Of a stretch of 64,000 nt of DNA, positions 44,576-55,527 are shown piece by piece. Source of the DNA: Chrysogorgia sp. JL179-B06. Its lineage: Eukaryota > Cnidaria > Anthozoa > Scleralcyonacea > Chrysogorgiidae. The notes beneath the pieces were generated by a model that was given only the letters and a program-made list of their open reading frames with translations, ran no database searches and had not been told where the DNA came from. Each line of letters begins with the position of its first letter. Positions within the stretch are counted from its first letter, which is position 1. The stretch is from NCBI GenBank assembly GCA_035772405.1, contig JAYKKM010000375.1:2384501-2448500 (forward strand). The letters are read 5' to 3'. Both the position numbers and the translations under genes were made by a program.

Positions 44576-45714
44576 CATGATGGAGTAGAAAGGAATATGG
44601 GTGTAGCCGACTAATGACGTCAACCTGGAACAACAGCCAAAAATACCCAATGTGATAAAATCTAGTTCCGAGGCCCCCAAATGCGCCGTCATGGGAATCA
44701 TTTCCTCACTTCAAACTCTTCTAAAATCTCGGAAATTTTATCGATTCATTTATTTCTTCCGCATTCGTCCCAATTTCTTTCTAGATTTTGGATTCGCGAA
44801 AAGATCTTTTAGGTTTAGTGGCATTTTAAATAAACGTTTCTCGTAGAACTTTATATCTGATAAAAGTTTTAAAATGTAATTTTGTACTAATTTTTGTCCC
44901 CATACTTGATTTTACCGCTGTATCAGAGGATATAGATAGAATTTTATCCCATCACATGTATTTATTAAGTGAACAGAAGAAATCTTAGTTTGCTCGTAAT
45001 TTATCATCATACTTTATAGACATTAAATTATTTTTACTGTGCAGATCATTATTAATTCAAATAAAGTTCGCGTGAATGTTTGCGTTTTTAGTCAGGTGTG
45101 TCCATGTTTTGATCTGAAGCGTGCAAACTGCATTGGGGAATTGGGAACCGCTGAAATTCGGAACGCGGGCGAGGGAAGAGATGAGAGAGCTGGGGAAGCC
45201 TCTGCCAGATTTCAGGCGATATCTTGACGAACTCGGCGATTTCTTGCAATCCGTTTTATATCTCGGCAATCCTTTTGTTTCTCGTTCTAATTTTTCATCT
45301 AAGGAGATATGCGACCAAGAGCTAGCGTTTGGCTGACGTCTTAATTTTTGTATCTGCGCGAAGCGCATATACATTGCTATCGTGCAGTTAGGTTTGTGTG
45401 TGTGTGTTAGCCAATCAGCGATCAGCGCGCTCCGACAAGATGTCGACAGCTTCCGACTTTGATATATTTCGACGGCATTGTTTCAAGAATATTATTCAAG
45501 AAGAACTCTTTACAATTCGGTTTGTATTTTTAATATGAACTATAATAAATTTACAAGTGTGATCTACAACAGTTTTCGTAGGTTGTATGGAGTCATCGAT
45601 ATATGACGCCAAAAGATTTTTAAAGCCTCGTTAAAATCAAAATATTCAGCCAAGACAACCAACACGTGTTTGACCAGATACCAGTTTATTATGTTTATAC
45701 AAGAGACTCTCAAC
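44576..45714. other. intergenic DNA, poorly resolved
   Basis: Possible rootletin poly(A) signal AATAAA at 44829-44834. 45110-45320 is locally GC-richer, with overlapping open frames on both strands but no recognised domain. A CCAAT box GCCAATCAGCGATCAGCGCG lies at 45410-45429. Confidence 0.4.
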
Positions 45715-45843
45715 CTCTGCGGAGGACAATTCAACCTCTTCGGAGGACAATTCAACCTCTTTGGAGGACAATTCAACCTCTTCGGAAGACTAAACAACCT
45801 CTTCGGAGGACAATTCAACCTCTTCGGAGGTCTTCGGAGGACC
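45715..45843 (+). repeat. 21-bp minisatellite (GGAGGACAATTCAACCTCTTC)n
   Basis: About six copies, one with AAGACTAAACAACC variation. All three frames stay open across it, but there is no sign of a gene. Confidence 0.88.
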
Positions 45844-46632
45844 AGAGGTTGTATCTATGTTGTATAAATATGTTATACAACTATTTTATCTTTATGTTCA
45901 ACTGCATTTTTATGCAACTGTTCAACTTACATCTGTTTAATATTACACATGTTCATGAACTACTATTATTGTGAATAGATGTTGAGAACTAGGGGTCTTA
46001 ATAAAAAGCCTACAAGGCTTCTAGTAGATCCCTAGCCCTACAGCAATTATAAATATTTGTAAATAATAAATGAAAGTTGTAAATGGGCAAATAAACTGGA
46101 AAAAAAGAACGGTTACAACACAAGGGGGTCAACAAGGAGGGGAATATGTGAGACATCCGCAAATGTGCCTGGTTGTACGTAATGAATGTCTTACCTAGGG
46201 GTGCACCGGATTAAGTATCTGGTCGGATAGTGAATAATCTCACTATCCGGTATCTAGCCGGATATTTCTATTATCCGGCCGAATATCGGATAATTTGTTT
46301 TTGACAGTTTTCCAAGGGCCAAGGCATATTAAATTTGTGTTAATTCAAATAAATATATAAAATATATATATAAAAATTTACTGTTCCAGTAATGTTGGTT
46401 ATGGTTAACTATCTTCTTAAACAGACAAAATATATCAACTTCAAAAGCATCAAAACAATAAGTTCAGTAATGAAATTTAGTAACAATATAGATCACAGAC
46501 AAAGTCGCTTATAACAGTTAACACGTTTCAATAATGCCGCTTCAATTTGTTTACGTTTATCTATTAATCTATTTCATACAAAACAGTTTATAAATTATTT
46601 TTTCATATATATATTTTAATCTTTTACGTTCA
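45844..46632. other. AT-rich intergenic DNA with one hAT-like end
   Basis: 46196-46310 has TAGGGGTGCACCGGATTAAG and repeated ATCCGG words, typical of one end of a hAT-like element, but no partner end is found. The rest is featureless. Confidence 0.4.
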
Positions 46633-47160
46633 GATATAAAACACGAGGGCGTAGCCAGAGTGTTTTATATCTGATAAAACACGTGCGGATGCGAGTTTTT
46701 TGAATGGCTTCAAAAACTGTGAATGAGAAACATGGCTTTTAAATAGAAAATAAAATCTCTAGGGAATAGCAACTTGGTTGTCCTCTACCAAAAATTTGAA
46801 TATGAATTTTAAATGCCGAGGCGTGTAATGCCGAAGCCTACATTCTCGGCAGCGTTTGTCTTTGATATGCCTCCAAAGCGAAGATTTCGATAACCAAAAA
46901 ACGAAGAGCAAGAAAAGCGTGCGAGTACTATTTTAGGACCTCCAAGGAATATAACAGAGAGGGCGAACAGTGATTTGAAAGAAGAATGTAAGGATTTAAT
47001 AGACTTCAGTTTGGCTGATTTTAGATTTGACGTTCCCGACGAAATGTTGAGTAATTTCCCGATGCGTGCGAGTGAAGGTGAGAGGGTATCAAATGTTAAC
47101 ACGAACATGTCGAGTTGTGTGTTCAATAATTGTGCTTTCAATTTTGCTGAAAAGTGATTC
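46633..47160 (+). pseudogene. foldback terminus plus broken first exon of a KIAA1958-like (Crypton-related) gene
   Basis: 46640-46715 is a palindrome with AAAACACGAGGGCG and AAAACACGTGCGGATGCGAG words. ATG at 46867 starts MPPKRRFR, the same octapeptide as the intact exon at 63050, but a TAA follows at once. The frame then reads on as PKNEEQEKRASTILGPPR...SSCVFNNCAFNFAEK and a TGA at 47153-47155. The NNCAFNF-like ending resembles first exons of such genes. Resemblance beyond the first ~18 codons is weak. Confidence 0.5.
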
Positions 47161-47261
47161 TTGTAAAGAGCTAGATCGGGTAGTTCTTAAATTTGAATGT
47201 TGTTGTGCGAGAATTATCATTATGTGTTGAAACTATAATTATGTTAATGTAAAATACGATC

Positions 47262-47352
47262 TTTATACAAAAAATCTTTATATAAAAATCTTTATATAAA
47301 AAATCTTTATATAAAAATCTTTATATAAAAAATCTTTATATGAAAATCTTTA
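47262..47352 (+). repeat. short tandem repeat (AAAATCTTTATATA)n
   Basis: Five to six copies of a 14-16-bp AT-rich unit. Confidence 0.85.
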
Positions 47353-47860
47353 TTCACGAGAAGTATTGTGTTTCTGCATGAATAAGTGTGCTTTAGCTAT
47401 TATAAAGACGCATGCATGTGACTAATTTCGTAGCAGCAATTGGATAGTTGGTTTATGAATTATTAATGAGTTTTTGAAATGCATGTTTAGAACCAAGTTG
47501 GATTAATCTTTTCTGTTTCAATTTTTCATATTTTAATACTATTTTACTTGCAAAATACAGTACTATTTGAGACTGCAGTTATAACATTTTTATTGGTATA
47601 ACTGCATGCTCAATCGATGATTAATTGCAGGTTTATCAAATTTCAAAGGGTTACCGGTATTTTATAAATGAAACGTATCCGTGTTTCCTTCAAGTTAATA
47701 TAGAAACACTCATTGGAAGAACTCAAACTGGCGATAAAACACTTGCTCTTTGGTCCAGTGTTGAGTGTTCCCAGCTACAAAAATGCCACATTGCAACCTT
47801 TCACTTGTGTTTTTCTATCAACTCGATGGAAACATGGAAAATATTTCATATTCCTAAATA
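47353..47860. other. AT-rich intergenic DNA
   Basis: No feature recognised before the LINE fragment; an AATAAA-poor, low-complexity stretch. Confidence 0.4.
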
Positions 47861-48622
47861 TTACAGCTCTCTTATGCAACAGAGATCTGGTGTCCTAGTG
47901 GCGTAAGACTTTCAAAGAAGGTTGAAGGTGTCCAGAGGAGAGCGACGTTATGGATTTTGAGTAAAAATCGCGGGGAATTGACTTATGCGGAACGTTTAAC
48001 TTCACTAAATATAATCCCACTAGTGTATGATAGAGAAATGAAAGACTTAGTCTTTTATTATAAATGCACGCATAATATCACAGATCTAAACATTTTACAG
48101 TATGTCCCTATCACTGCAAGTAGGACTCGTGCAGGCTCCGCATCTCTTCTAAAAACACCATACTGTAAAATTAGCACATTCCAAGGGTCGTATTTCATCA
48201 GAATAGTAAAACTGTGGAATTACGTACTTAAGTCTGCTCCTCCTAACTCCTTTCATACCATCTCCATGTTTAAATCTTACCTACGAAAAACTTATTTTAA
48301 CTTAACTGTTAGTAACTTTAATCCTGACATGTTCAATTCACACTCAATAACTACATTTTGAGTATTTTGTGTAAGTATTTTTTCCCTTCTTTTTCTACCT
48401 TTCTTTCCCTCCATTGTAAATCATTACTTGCATCTTACTGGTGAGCACCTTGCATGGGACTTAGTCCCGTTTGTGCTTTGCCAATTTTTGGCATATTACA
48501 TTAGATTTACCCTTTATTATTACCTTAGATTTATATATCCTCTGTACATACATACATGTTTGTATTAATAGTGTATGCAATTATTAGTTAATTTAGTGCC
48601 AAAAATAAAGTTATTAAAAAAA
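47861..48622 (+). pseudogene. LINE C-terminal fragment with A-rich tail
   Basis: From about 47868 the frame reads QLSYATEIWCPSGVRLSKKV, EGVQRRATLWILSKNRGELT, LKDLVFYYKCTH-like and SYFIRIVKLWNYVLKSAPPN. It ends at a TGA (48359-48361). These are the C-terminal signatures of Jockey/CR1-like LINEs. A 3' UTR and AATAAAG with A-rich tail (48603-48640) complete a 5'-truncated insertion. The reading frame is intact over 160 codons. Confidence 0.85.
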
Positions 48623-48711
48623 ATTAAAAAAATTATAAAACATGAGATACGATCCCGGTACATATTAGCGCAGATACATGTACGCCTGAGCGGACCTATT
48701 TTTGTATTTTA

Positions 48712-50624
48712 AAGGGGAACTGTACCCAAAAAATAAATTACTTTTAAATAAAAGTGCTTTAAGTATAATGTTCAGAAATGTTAATAATTTTACGGTATCT
48801 GCTCTTATACTCGAGAAATAACGTTTTCATTATCGCATTTTATGCTTCTGGGCGCCGCCATTTTCGAGTTTGTTCGACGGCTCAAGATTGATGTACAGCG
48901 GTGGTTTTCTTTTCAATTTTGACGTCATTTGAGTGTTAGCTTTTGTTCCTTACACTCAAGTGACGTCAAATTGAAAAGAAACCCCCGCTGGACCTCAAGT
49001 CTGAGCCTTCGAACAAACTCGAAAATGGCGGCGTCCAGAAGCATAAAATACGAGAATGAAAACGTTATTTCTCGATTACAAGAGCAGATACCGTAAAACT
49101 ATTTATCATATACATGACAACATTACTGGATTCTAATTGGCTGAGAGGAGTGCAATAAAATCATTTATTGCACTCGAGTGCAATAAATGAAAAGAGAGAA
49201 GACACTGGGAACAAGTTTGACAATAAAATTCAAAATGGTGGCCTATTCTGCAATGGAAAGTTTTCACTTTTCCAACGACTTGTGGTACACTATGAATTAA
49301 AAATTCCATGTAAATATTTTGAAATGAGTACAAAGAACACAAAGAGTGAAAAGGTTTGTTGTCAACTAATGAAACAAGACGTTTTTAAAGACTTGGAAGA
49401 AGATGAAGCGTACGTGTCGTAATGTATCAGTCAAATCCAACCATGCCCATCCTCCCCCCCCCCGGGACACCGCCGGGCATTTGATACGTTGACCAATCCC
49501 GGGGGTGGGGAATTTGAACCCAAATCTTTGCTCGGGGGTCGGGCATTAGATAATACGGTAATATGAGCCTCGTTCCCTTTGGACAGCATCAAAAGGCAGT
49601 GGGGGGCAGGTGCAATTGATTTGCCACTCCCCCCATAGCATAACGTGTTGTTGTTCGAGTGTGATTCTATCATGGAGGAGTTTAAGTCTACAGCCTACGG
49701 CAGGGCTCGATTTAACCATCGGACATTGTCCGACGAGAAAATACAAATGTCCGATCAATGTTACGACTTGTCGGACATTTTGTCCCACGGATTTTTTTGT
49801 CAATTAAAAACAGAATTTGTTTTGTTGTTTGTTCATGGCTTTTTGGTACTTGATTAAAATTTCAATTGCAATAAATTCAATTTCTTATAATTTTAAATAT
49901 CGATTTCAAAGCTTCTTCCATGACTCAGACTGCTCTAAGTTTTCGAAAACATGTACGATGTCGTTTATGGCTGCGCGGGAAGACTAAAGACTACCTTGAC
50001 CGAGAAGGTAAAGGGTTAATACCTGCCTTGTAAATAGTATTTATATATAATAATTTGATATTTGAAAACACTGAATATTGCTGTTATTGCTGTCATGTTT
50101 CACCCAGGGCCGGGGATTTGCGACAGATTTTTTGCCCCACCGCGGGGCATTTGCACCTGCATTTCATCCCCACTGTGGGGAATTAGCAGCATTTTGGAAA
50201 AAAATGTCAAATGCCCGGGGGTTGGCCCGGGGGGGGGGGGGGGATGGGCATGCTTGGATTTGACTGATACAAATAAATTTTGTCATGCATATAATAAATG
50301 AGTAATCATGATTTTGCTCGTGCAATTAAGGATTTACACTACTCGTGATATTTGAAAATTGTGCCAAATTGCACTCACCTAACGGCTCGTGCAATTTTGG
50401 CACAATTTACAAATATCACTCGTGGTGTAAATCCTTAATTGCACTCGCTATCAGTAGGTATGGTACAGGCATAGACCACTTAAAAAATGCTGACTAAGTG
50501 GTCTGCCTGTACCATAACCTATACTGCTATCATACGATTACCTATACTAACATTTCTAAACATTATACTTAAAAGACTTTTATTTAAAAGTAATTTATTT
50601 TTTGGGGTACAGTTCCCCTTTAAC
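48712..50624. mobile_element. terminal-inverted-repeat element with nested insertions
   Basis: 48712-48757 and 50578-50624 are almost perfect ~46-bp inverted repeats (AAAGGGGAACTGTACCC, AAATAAATTACTTTTAAATA). Inside the left end is a foldback (48790-49095, arms with GAAATAACGTTTTCATT, GCCGCCATTTTCGAGTTTGT). A palindrome GAGTGCAATAAA lies at 49150-49190, a foldback at 50300-50450 and a separate GC-rich element at 49430-50270. At least three insertion events are stacked. Confidence 0.7.
49430..50270. mobile_element. nested element with GTATCAGTCAAATCCAA ends and C/G runs
   Basis: The left end GTATCAGTCAAATCCAACCA..GCCCATCC(C)n and right end (G)nGATGGGCATGCTTGGATTTG ACTGATAC are inverted repeats of about 38 bp. 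Both are followed inwards by CCCGGG and GGGCATTTG(A) words. GC content jumps at both ends. No transposase frame; superfamily not recognised. Confidence 0.65.
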
Positions 50625-50837
50625 GTTGTTTTGATGCGATGGCCAGGAGGCAGTTGCTGTTGATATGAACTGTTCTGAAGTCGATATTTGGAGCACGTTC
50701 CAAAATATCTCGATCGATGGTAAGTTTGTCTAGAACAAACGGGACAACAAGTTTTTCCGCTCCGCCAAGCTAGAAGAAACTCTCTATGGACATGAATTAT
50801 TCAGATTATAAACGTACGTCATGTTGCACTCTCGAAT

Positions 50838-50995
50838 ATATCAATATACAATTATTGGATGAGGCTGAGCATGATATCAATAATTATCCAGACCGAGGTC
50901 AATGTTATCTGCCGAAGGCTGAGGCTGATAACATTAACCGAGGTCTGTATAATTCTTGATATCATGCGTAAGCCGAATCCAATAATTGTCCCCTC
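50838..50995. mobile_element. P2 palindrome (CAATTATTGGA family)
   Basis: Complete palindrome with CAATTATTGGA / TCCAATAATTG tips and GATATCA(A)AATTATCCAGACCGAGG words on both arms. Same family as 42620-42770 and 43255-43325. Confidence 0.75.
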
Positions 50996-51295
50996 GCCAG
51001 GCGAGGGTGCTAATATCGACCGGCATTTAGTCCCTCATCACGGGAAACCTAGCGTTTCCAAAGTCACATTCAATTTATTTGTTTATATTTATATATGCCG
51101 TCCGCGCGACATTGGAAAATTTGGTCCTGGTAACTAGATACTGAGCATTTGAAATTTTGAATTAATATTGAAATTGCAACCGTCACATGATTGCGAATGT
51201 AAAAATTGAAACGATTCAAAGTTTTTTTTTCAAAAAGAGACATAGTTTTTTGAGTAAATAGAAATTCGAATATGTATTTTGACTCGCTAATTCCA
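50996..51295. other. intergenic DNA, nothing seen
   Basis: No repeat or coding signal recognised. Confidence 0.4.
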
Positions 51296-51735
51296 CATCT
51301 GTTTTCAGAATTGAAAACGGTTAAATATTGATGGAGCTAACGTTCAAAATAATATACGACGAAGTGACCAGCTTATAGCCGACTAATTTCTAAGTACGTA
51401 AACCGTTGTTACGAAGGGTACTCACGTTCTCGTAATATAGTAAACACGTATGTTATGTATGTTGACTCGCTATCGGTTAAATATTGGCTGAGATAACGTT
51501 CAAACAAATATTGATCGAGATAACGTATACAGTTTATTGTGTGTAATTTGCGTAATACACTATTGATATATGCTGGATATTTGTGTATAAAGTGGACGGG
51601 TATTCTACGATTTAGCGATATATATATATTATAATAGGGTACGTGTGTTATGTATTTACACTCGCCAATTCCAAATCTGTTTTCACAATTGAAAACGGTT
51701 AAATATTGATCGAGATAACGTTCAAAACGAGGGAT
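51296..51735 (+). repeat. dispersed repeat R1, plus-strand copies
   Basis: Words CTGTTTTCAGAATTGAAAAC, GGTTAAATATTGATCGAGATAACG and AGTACGTAAACCGTTGTTACG occur. Parts are repeated two to three times (51300, 51470, 51660). Shared with 28055-28300 (inverted) and 54180-54375. Confidence 0.6.
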
Positions 51736-51747
51736 AGGTGACAAAGC

Positions 51748-51793
51748 TTATCAGCTTGCTTATAACCATGGTTATCAGCTTGCTTATAACCAT
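51748..51793 (+). repeat. 23-bp direct duplication
   Basis: TATCAGCTTGCTTATAACCA plus TGG occurs twice in tandem. Confidence 0.85.
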
Positions 51794-51799
51794 GGGTTG

Positions 51800-52733
51800 T
51801 TTTATAACGCAACCAATGGTCTCGTTATTCCAATATGCTACCAGCAATCGTTTATTACATAATATACGACAATTTTATTATAGTATACAAAATATGTTTG
51901 TTAACAGGTTGTTTAAATAGTTAAGGTTTAGTTTGATTATTCACTCAGCTGTCGCGAAGGTTAGCTAATGGTTAACTTGTACCCTGAAGATGACATTGTA
52001 GTCTAAAATTACGTTTGGTAGTTTTTAAACTTTTTAAACTGTGTGTAAGACATATGATGAAGCTAACATTATGATGTATGTATTATATGTATATACATGT
52101 CTCATCTATTTTAAGGCACACCACACCGGTTTGTGGTCTGAAAAATATGATTCATATATTCCACTTGTAACGCGTATTCGTCTTCAATATTGGTGTACAG
52201 ATGATCCAGAAGTGATCCATTATCGGTTGTAGGAAGGTAGATGCAACTTTTGCTGATATAAGGAACCACATATTTTAACTATCTGCTGTTTCTGACCTTC
52301 GTCTGATAGCCTGCAGTCAATCTTGAAATCACCACATATTATGCAATACTCTTGGGTAAATTTCAGATCTAATAAGCCAGTTCGTAATGTCCACTGCGCG
52401 TCAAAATGACGTGTTCTGCGTCGGGATAAAACTTATTTTAATTCATAACATCAGGCTAAAACCACAATATACATTTGCATTTCTATTTACACTTGCAAAT
52501 TCGTTATACTGAATTCCCCAGCCTGATATTATAAATTGAAATAATATTTATCCGACGCACTGGCTTATTATCACAGAATAGTCAAATGAACACTCTTTGT
52601 CCCAACTACATGTATGGTTGTCCAATTACGTCCTATACATGTCACTTATGAGCTCTCAGCTGGAACTAATCAAAAATATGAATATAGAAATTCGCTTCGC
52701 GCGAAAATATTCGCCTAGTGCAAAACCGCCATA
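51800..52733. other. intergenic DNA, nothing recognised
   Basis: AT-rich with a few short open frames lacking family resemblance. Confidence 0.4.
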
Positions 52734-52887
52734 AAGCCTGGTTTCCATATGGTCGCTGCGCTGTCTTTACGGTCGCAGAAGTGAAGCAGTGAAGCGTGTT
52801 TCTTTTGTTATGACAAAAGAAACACGCTTCACTGCTTCACTTCCGCGACCGTAAAGACAGCGTAGCGACCATATGGAAACCAGGCTT
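52734..52887. repeat. 75-bp-arm hairpin with 4-nt loop
   Basis: 52734-52808 and 52813-52887 are inverted copies with only two mismatches (ends AAGCCTGGTTTCCATATGGT and its complement). A diverged relative with AAGCCTGGTTTTCATAT lies at 34757. It is a MITE-like palindrome or potential hairpin-RNA source. Confidence 0.88.
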
Positions 52888-53457
52888 AAGCGTCGAATCT
52901 CCACTGCGCGGAAAATAAAATGTTCCTTGGTTATGTGAGATATCGCGTGGAACTAATTTTTAAAACAGACAAAAAGGAAGAGTCGAGTACAGTATGAGCA
53001 CAGAATATGAGTATGCGGGCACAGAATATGAGTATGCGGGCACAGAAGGGGACAGAAACGTTCCACCGAACAAAACCTATTCAAATCTTGTGAAATTATT
53101 GTAAATCTATAAGCCATTGACAACAACAGTTAGTCCCTCAAATGCAAGGAACAGTGGGTGATTTTAGAAATGTTGATCGAAACGCAAAGTTGTCAAGTCA
53201 AGCGAAGATTTATATTTAGAAACGTAAACACTGAAGTAAAACAGAATCAGGGAGCAATTGTGCCTGAAAGCTATATAAGAATAGAAACCATTCTAAGACA
53301 CACCAGTATGGAAAGCAGGGAGAGGTATAGCCAGAAATTAAAAAGTGAGCTAGAAGTATTCGATAATATTAAGTCTTCTAGAATCAAGTAAGGGATAGAT
53401 CTTACTTCGTGTACCGGACACAGAAATTTGCATGAGTAACATTTTGGTTAGCACTGT
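52888..53457. other. intergenic DNA with a 25-bp tandem duplication
   Basis: GAGTATGCGGGCACAGAATAT-type unit repeated two to three times at 52995-53048. An open frame of 77 codons at 53158-53391 has no recognised domain and is left uncalled. Confidence 0.4.
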
Positions 53458-53580
53458 ATAGAACTGGCTCGTTCTTTAAAAATCCCGTTTATTTTATCTA
53501 TAATAGGTTTAATTCATAAATTGGAGAACTCCAGGACAATAATAAACGGGATTTTTTAAAGAACGAAGCCGCTACGTCAG
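53458..53580. repeat. inverted repeat TTCGTTCTTTAAA family
   Basis: GTTCTTTAAAAATCCCGTTTAT and ATAAACGGGATTTTTTAAAG with AACGAAG at the tip. The same GTTCTTTAAAAACCCCG word is in the foldback at 29761-29967. Confidence 0.6.
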
Positions 53581-54179
53581 TAGGAACAGAATACCAGTAA
53601 CTTATATATTAAATGGTCATTAAACCGTGTCAAATTGTTGAAAATTGTCATACTAGAATTGCTTCGTTCTTTAAAATTACATAGCTAAAATTACTTGGCT
53701 AAAAGTTATTAATAAATACGATTTCACATTCTTGATTTATGTCACTAAATTTAAGTTAAAAAGTTGACGGATATTCTATAATCGCTCCTGTGGCATTTGG
53801 TCATGCTATGCTAAATTATAATCATCTGCATATTTTGAAAACAATATATTTCTGAATTTCGAATAATATGTAATTCATCTTAGAGTTTACATATCATGAT
53901 CAGTTATCACTACAAAATAGTGAAAGCTCGAGAAAAAGCTTGTTATCGTGTGGGGTATATATATAGGTCTGGTTTAATGCTAAACACATTGAAAATTGAT
54001 CATCTTAACGCTGACCTTATCATTTCATAATATTGACCTTATCATTTCATAATATTGACCTTATCTTAACGCTGAACTTATCATTTTGCCCGGAGACACG
54101 GACGCGGACGCCGAGGGTATAGCAATAGCTCTTCTGCACTAACGTGCAGGATATACATACACGACGAGGCCGTTTGGCC
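53581..54179. other. intergenic DNA with small duplications
   Basis: The block GACCTTATCATTTCATAATA TT occurs twice at 54012-54060; otherwise nothing recognised. Confidence 0.4.
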
Positions 54180-54375
54180 GGGCTGGCTGATTGCCGAATA
54201 ATTTCTAAGTACATAAACCGTTTTTACGAAGGGTATACACGTTCTCGTAATCAGGATAAGGGACACGTACGTCATGTATGTAGACGCCGTAATTCCAAAA
54301 ATTTTCAGAATTGAAATCGAGTAAATAATGGCCGAGATAGCGTTCAAAATCTACATACGACGAACCGGCTTTTAA
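54180..54375 (+). repeat. dispersed repeat R1, plus-strand copy
   Basis: AATTTCTAAGTACATAAACCG, CACGTTCTCGTAATCAGG and CGAGATAGCGTTCAAAATCT words link it to 28055-28300 and 51296-51735. Confidence 0.6.
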
Positions 54376-54894
54376 GATTTGTTATCGACAGACGCGGTCT
54401 GGGCACTGGGGACCATGTATGGGGAAAAGAAACTCTAGCGGTGGGGTGGGGAGTAGTGGTAGAAAAGGCGGGCGAGGGGATTATTGCGAATTCGTATTTC
54501 TAGTTTTATTATATATTGTTCAAAATAGTCTTGCTAAAAATATACAAACATGCAAATCTACTACAAGCCATTTTTTATTTTGTAATTTTCGCGCCCATTC
54601 CCTATCCCAACCAAAAAATACTAAGAAACTAGTATTTTCCACGCTTGAGCTTTTCCGCCTAAAAATCGTGTTATAAGCTGTTCTGTTCCTAAATGTAGAT
54701 AATATATCAAACTACCTTCGCGACCTTTGACGAATACTCAAATACTCGCTTTCGAACTGTCGAAAATCTATTCCGTTGAAGTTTGTTGACATCTGGGATT
54801 TTTTTGAAAAATCACACGTATTATACAATATATATTCTTAATGTTACTTAAACTAATTACAGTTTCATTATAATATAAAGCCAGGCCCGGAGCT
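54376..54894. other. intergenic DNA, nothing recognised
   Basis: No feature supported. Confidence 0.4.
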
Positions 54895-54896
54895 AC

Positions 54897-54910
54897 GGGT
54901 GTGTGTGTGC

Positions 54911-54962
<52 letters not shown>
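54897..54962 (+). repeat. (GT)n followed by a ~36-nt poly(G) tract
   Basis: A GTGTGTGCGTGT stretch passes into an almost uninterrupted run of G. Strong G-quadruplex potential; the exact length is likely uncertain in any assembly. Confidence 0.92.
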
Positions 54963-55527
54963 GTGGGGTGGGTGCAACACACCCCAAAAAATCTTTATAC
55001 GAGTTTCAGTCGGCAGCAGTTAAATTTTAGTCGGCAGAAATTATATTTCAGACGTGTCGATTTAACAAGGACAGTAGAATCATTAACTTTTAGCACTTAT
55101 CAGTTTCAATTAATTTCAAACTACCAAATTTAAGACTCACAAATCTAATGTTGATTAAATGTTTTGTTTATATATGAATGTAATCAACGAGAGAACGCCA
55201 AAGACATGTTTTCATTTCGTATTGAGAATGCGTTATTAACGTACCCACTAATTAACCATTTCACCAGCTGACCAGGGTCATTTTAGTATAGGCACCAACT
55301 GGGATTTACCAACTGTCCTTAATAGCGGGGTGTCCGTAATAGCGGGGTGTCCGTAAGGCGAGAGTTGACTGTACGTGGGTCTTCGGAATCATACGTATAT
55401 AGAGAGAACAGCATGAGAGTAGTAATATTTTGATCACCTGCAGTGCGTTGGTGAGTCGCATTCGTTGCGCCCCAGTCCCCCCGCGTCTATCCCTTAAGGC
55501 CTGGAAGGAGGCTAGGCGCCACCAAGG
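54963..55527. other. sequence upstream of the methyltransferase frame
   Basis: No TATA box or convincing promoter recognised. 55316-55350 contains a direct repeat AATAGCGGGGTGTCCGTAA. Confidence 0.4.

Noticed and set aside
45057..45374. 105-codon frame on the - strand in a GC-richer patch
   Set aside because: No domain that I can name and an overlapping open frame on the other strand; coding not supported.
49168..49422. 84-codon frame on the + strand
   Set aside because: Lies within nested inverted-repeat elements, starts in a palindrome, and shows no recognisable domain.
53158..53391. 77-codon frame on the + strand
   Set aside because: No domain, no splice or promoter evidence, and no conserved neighbour.
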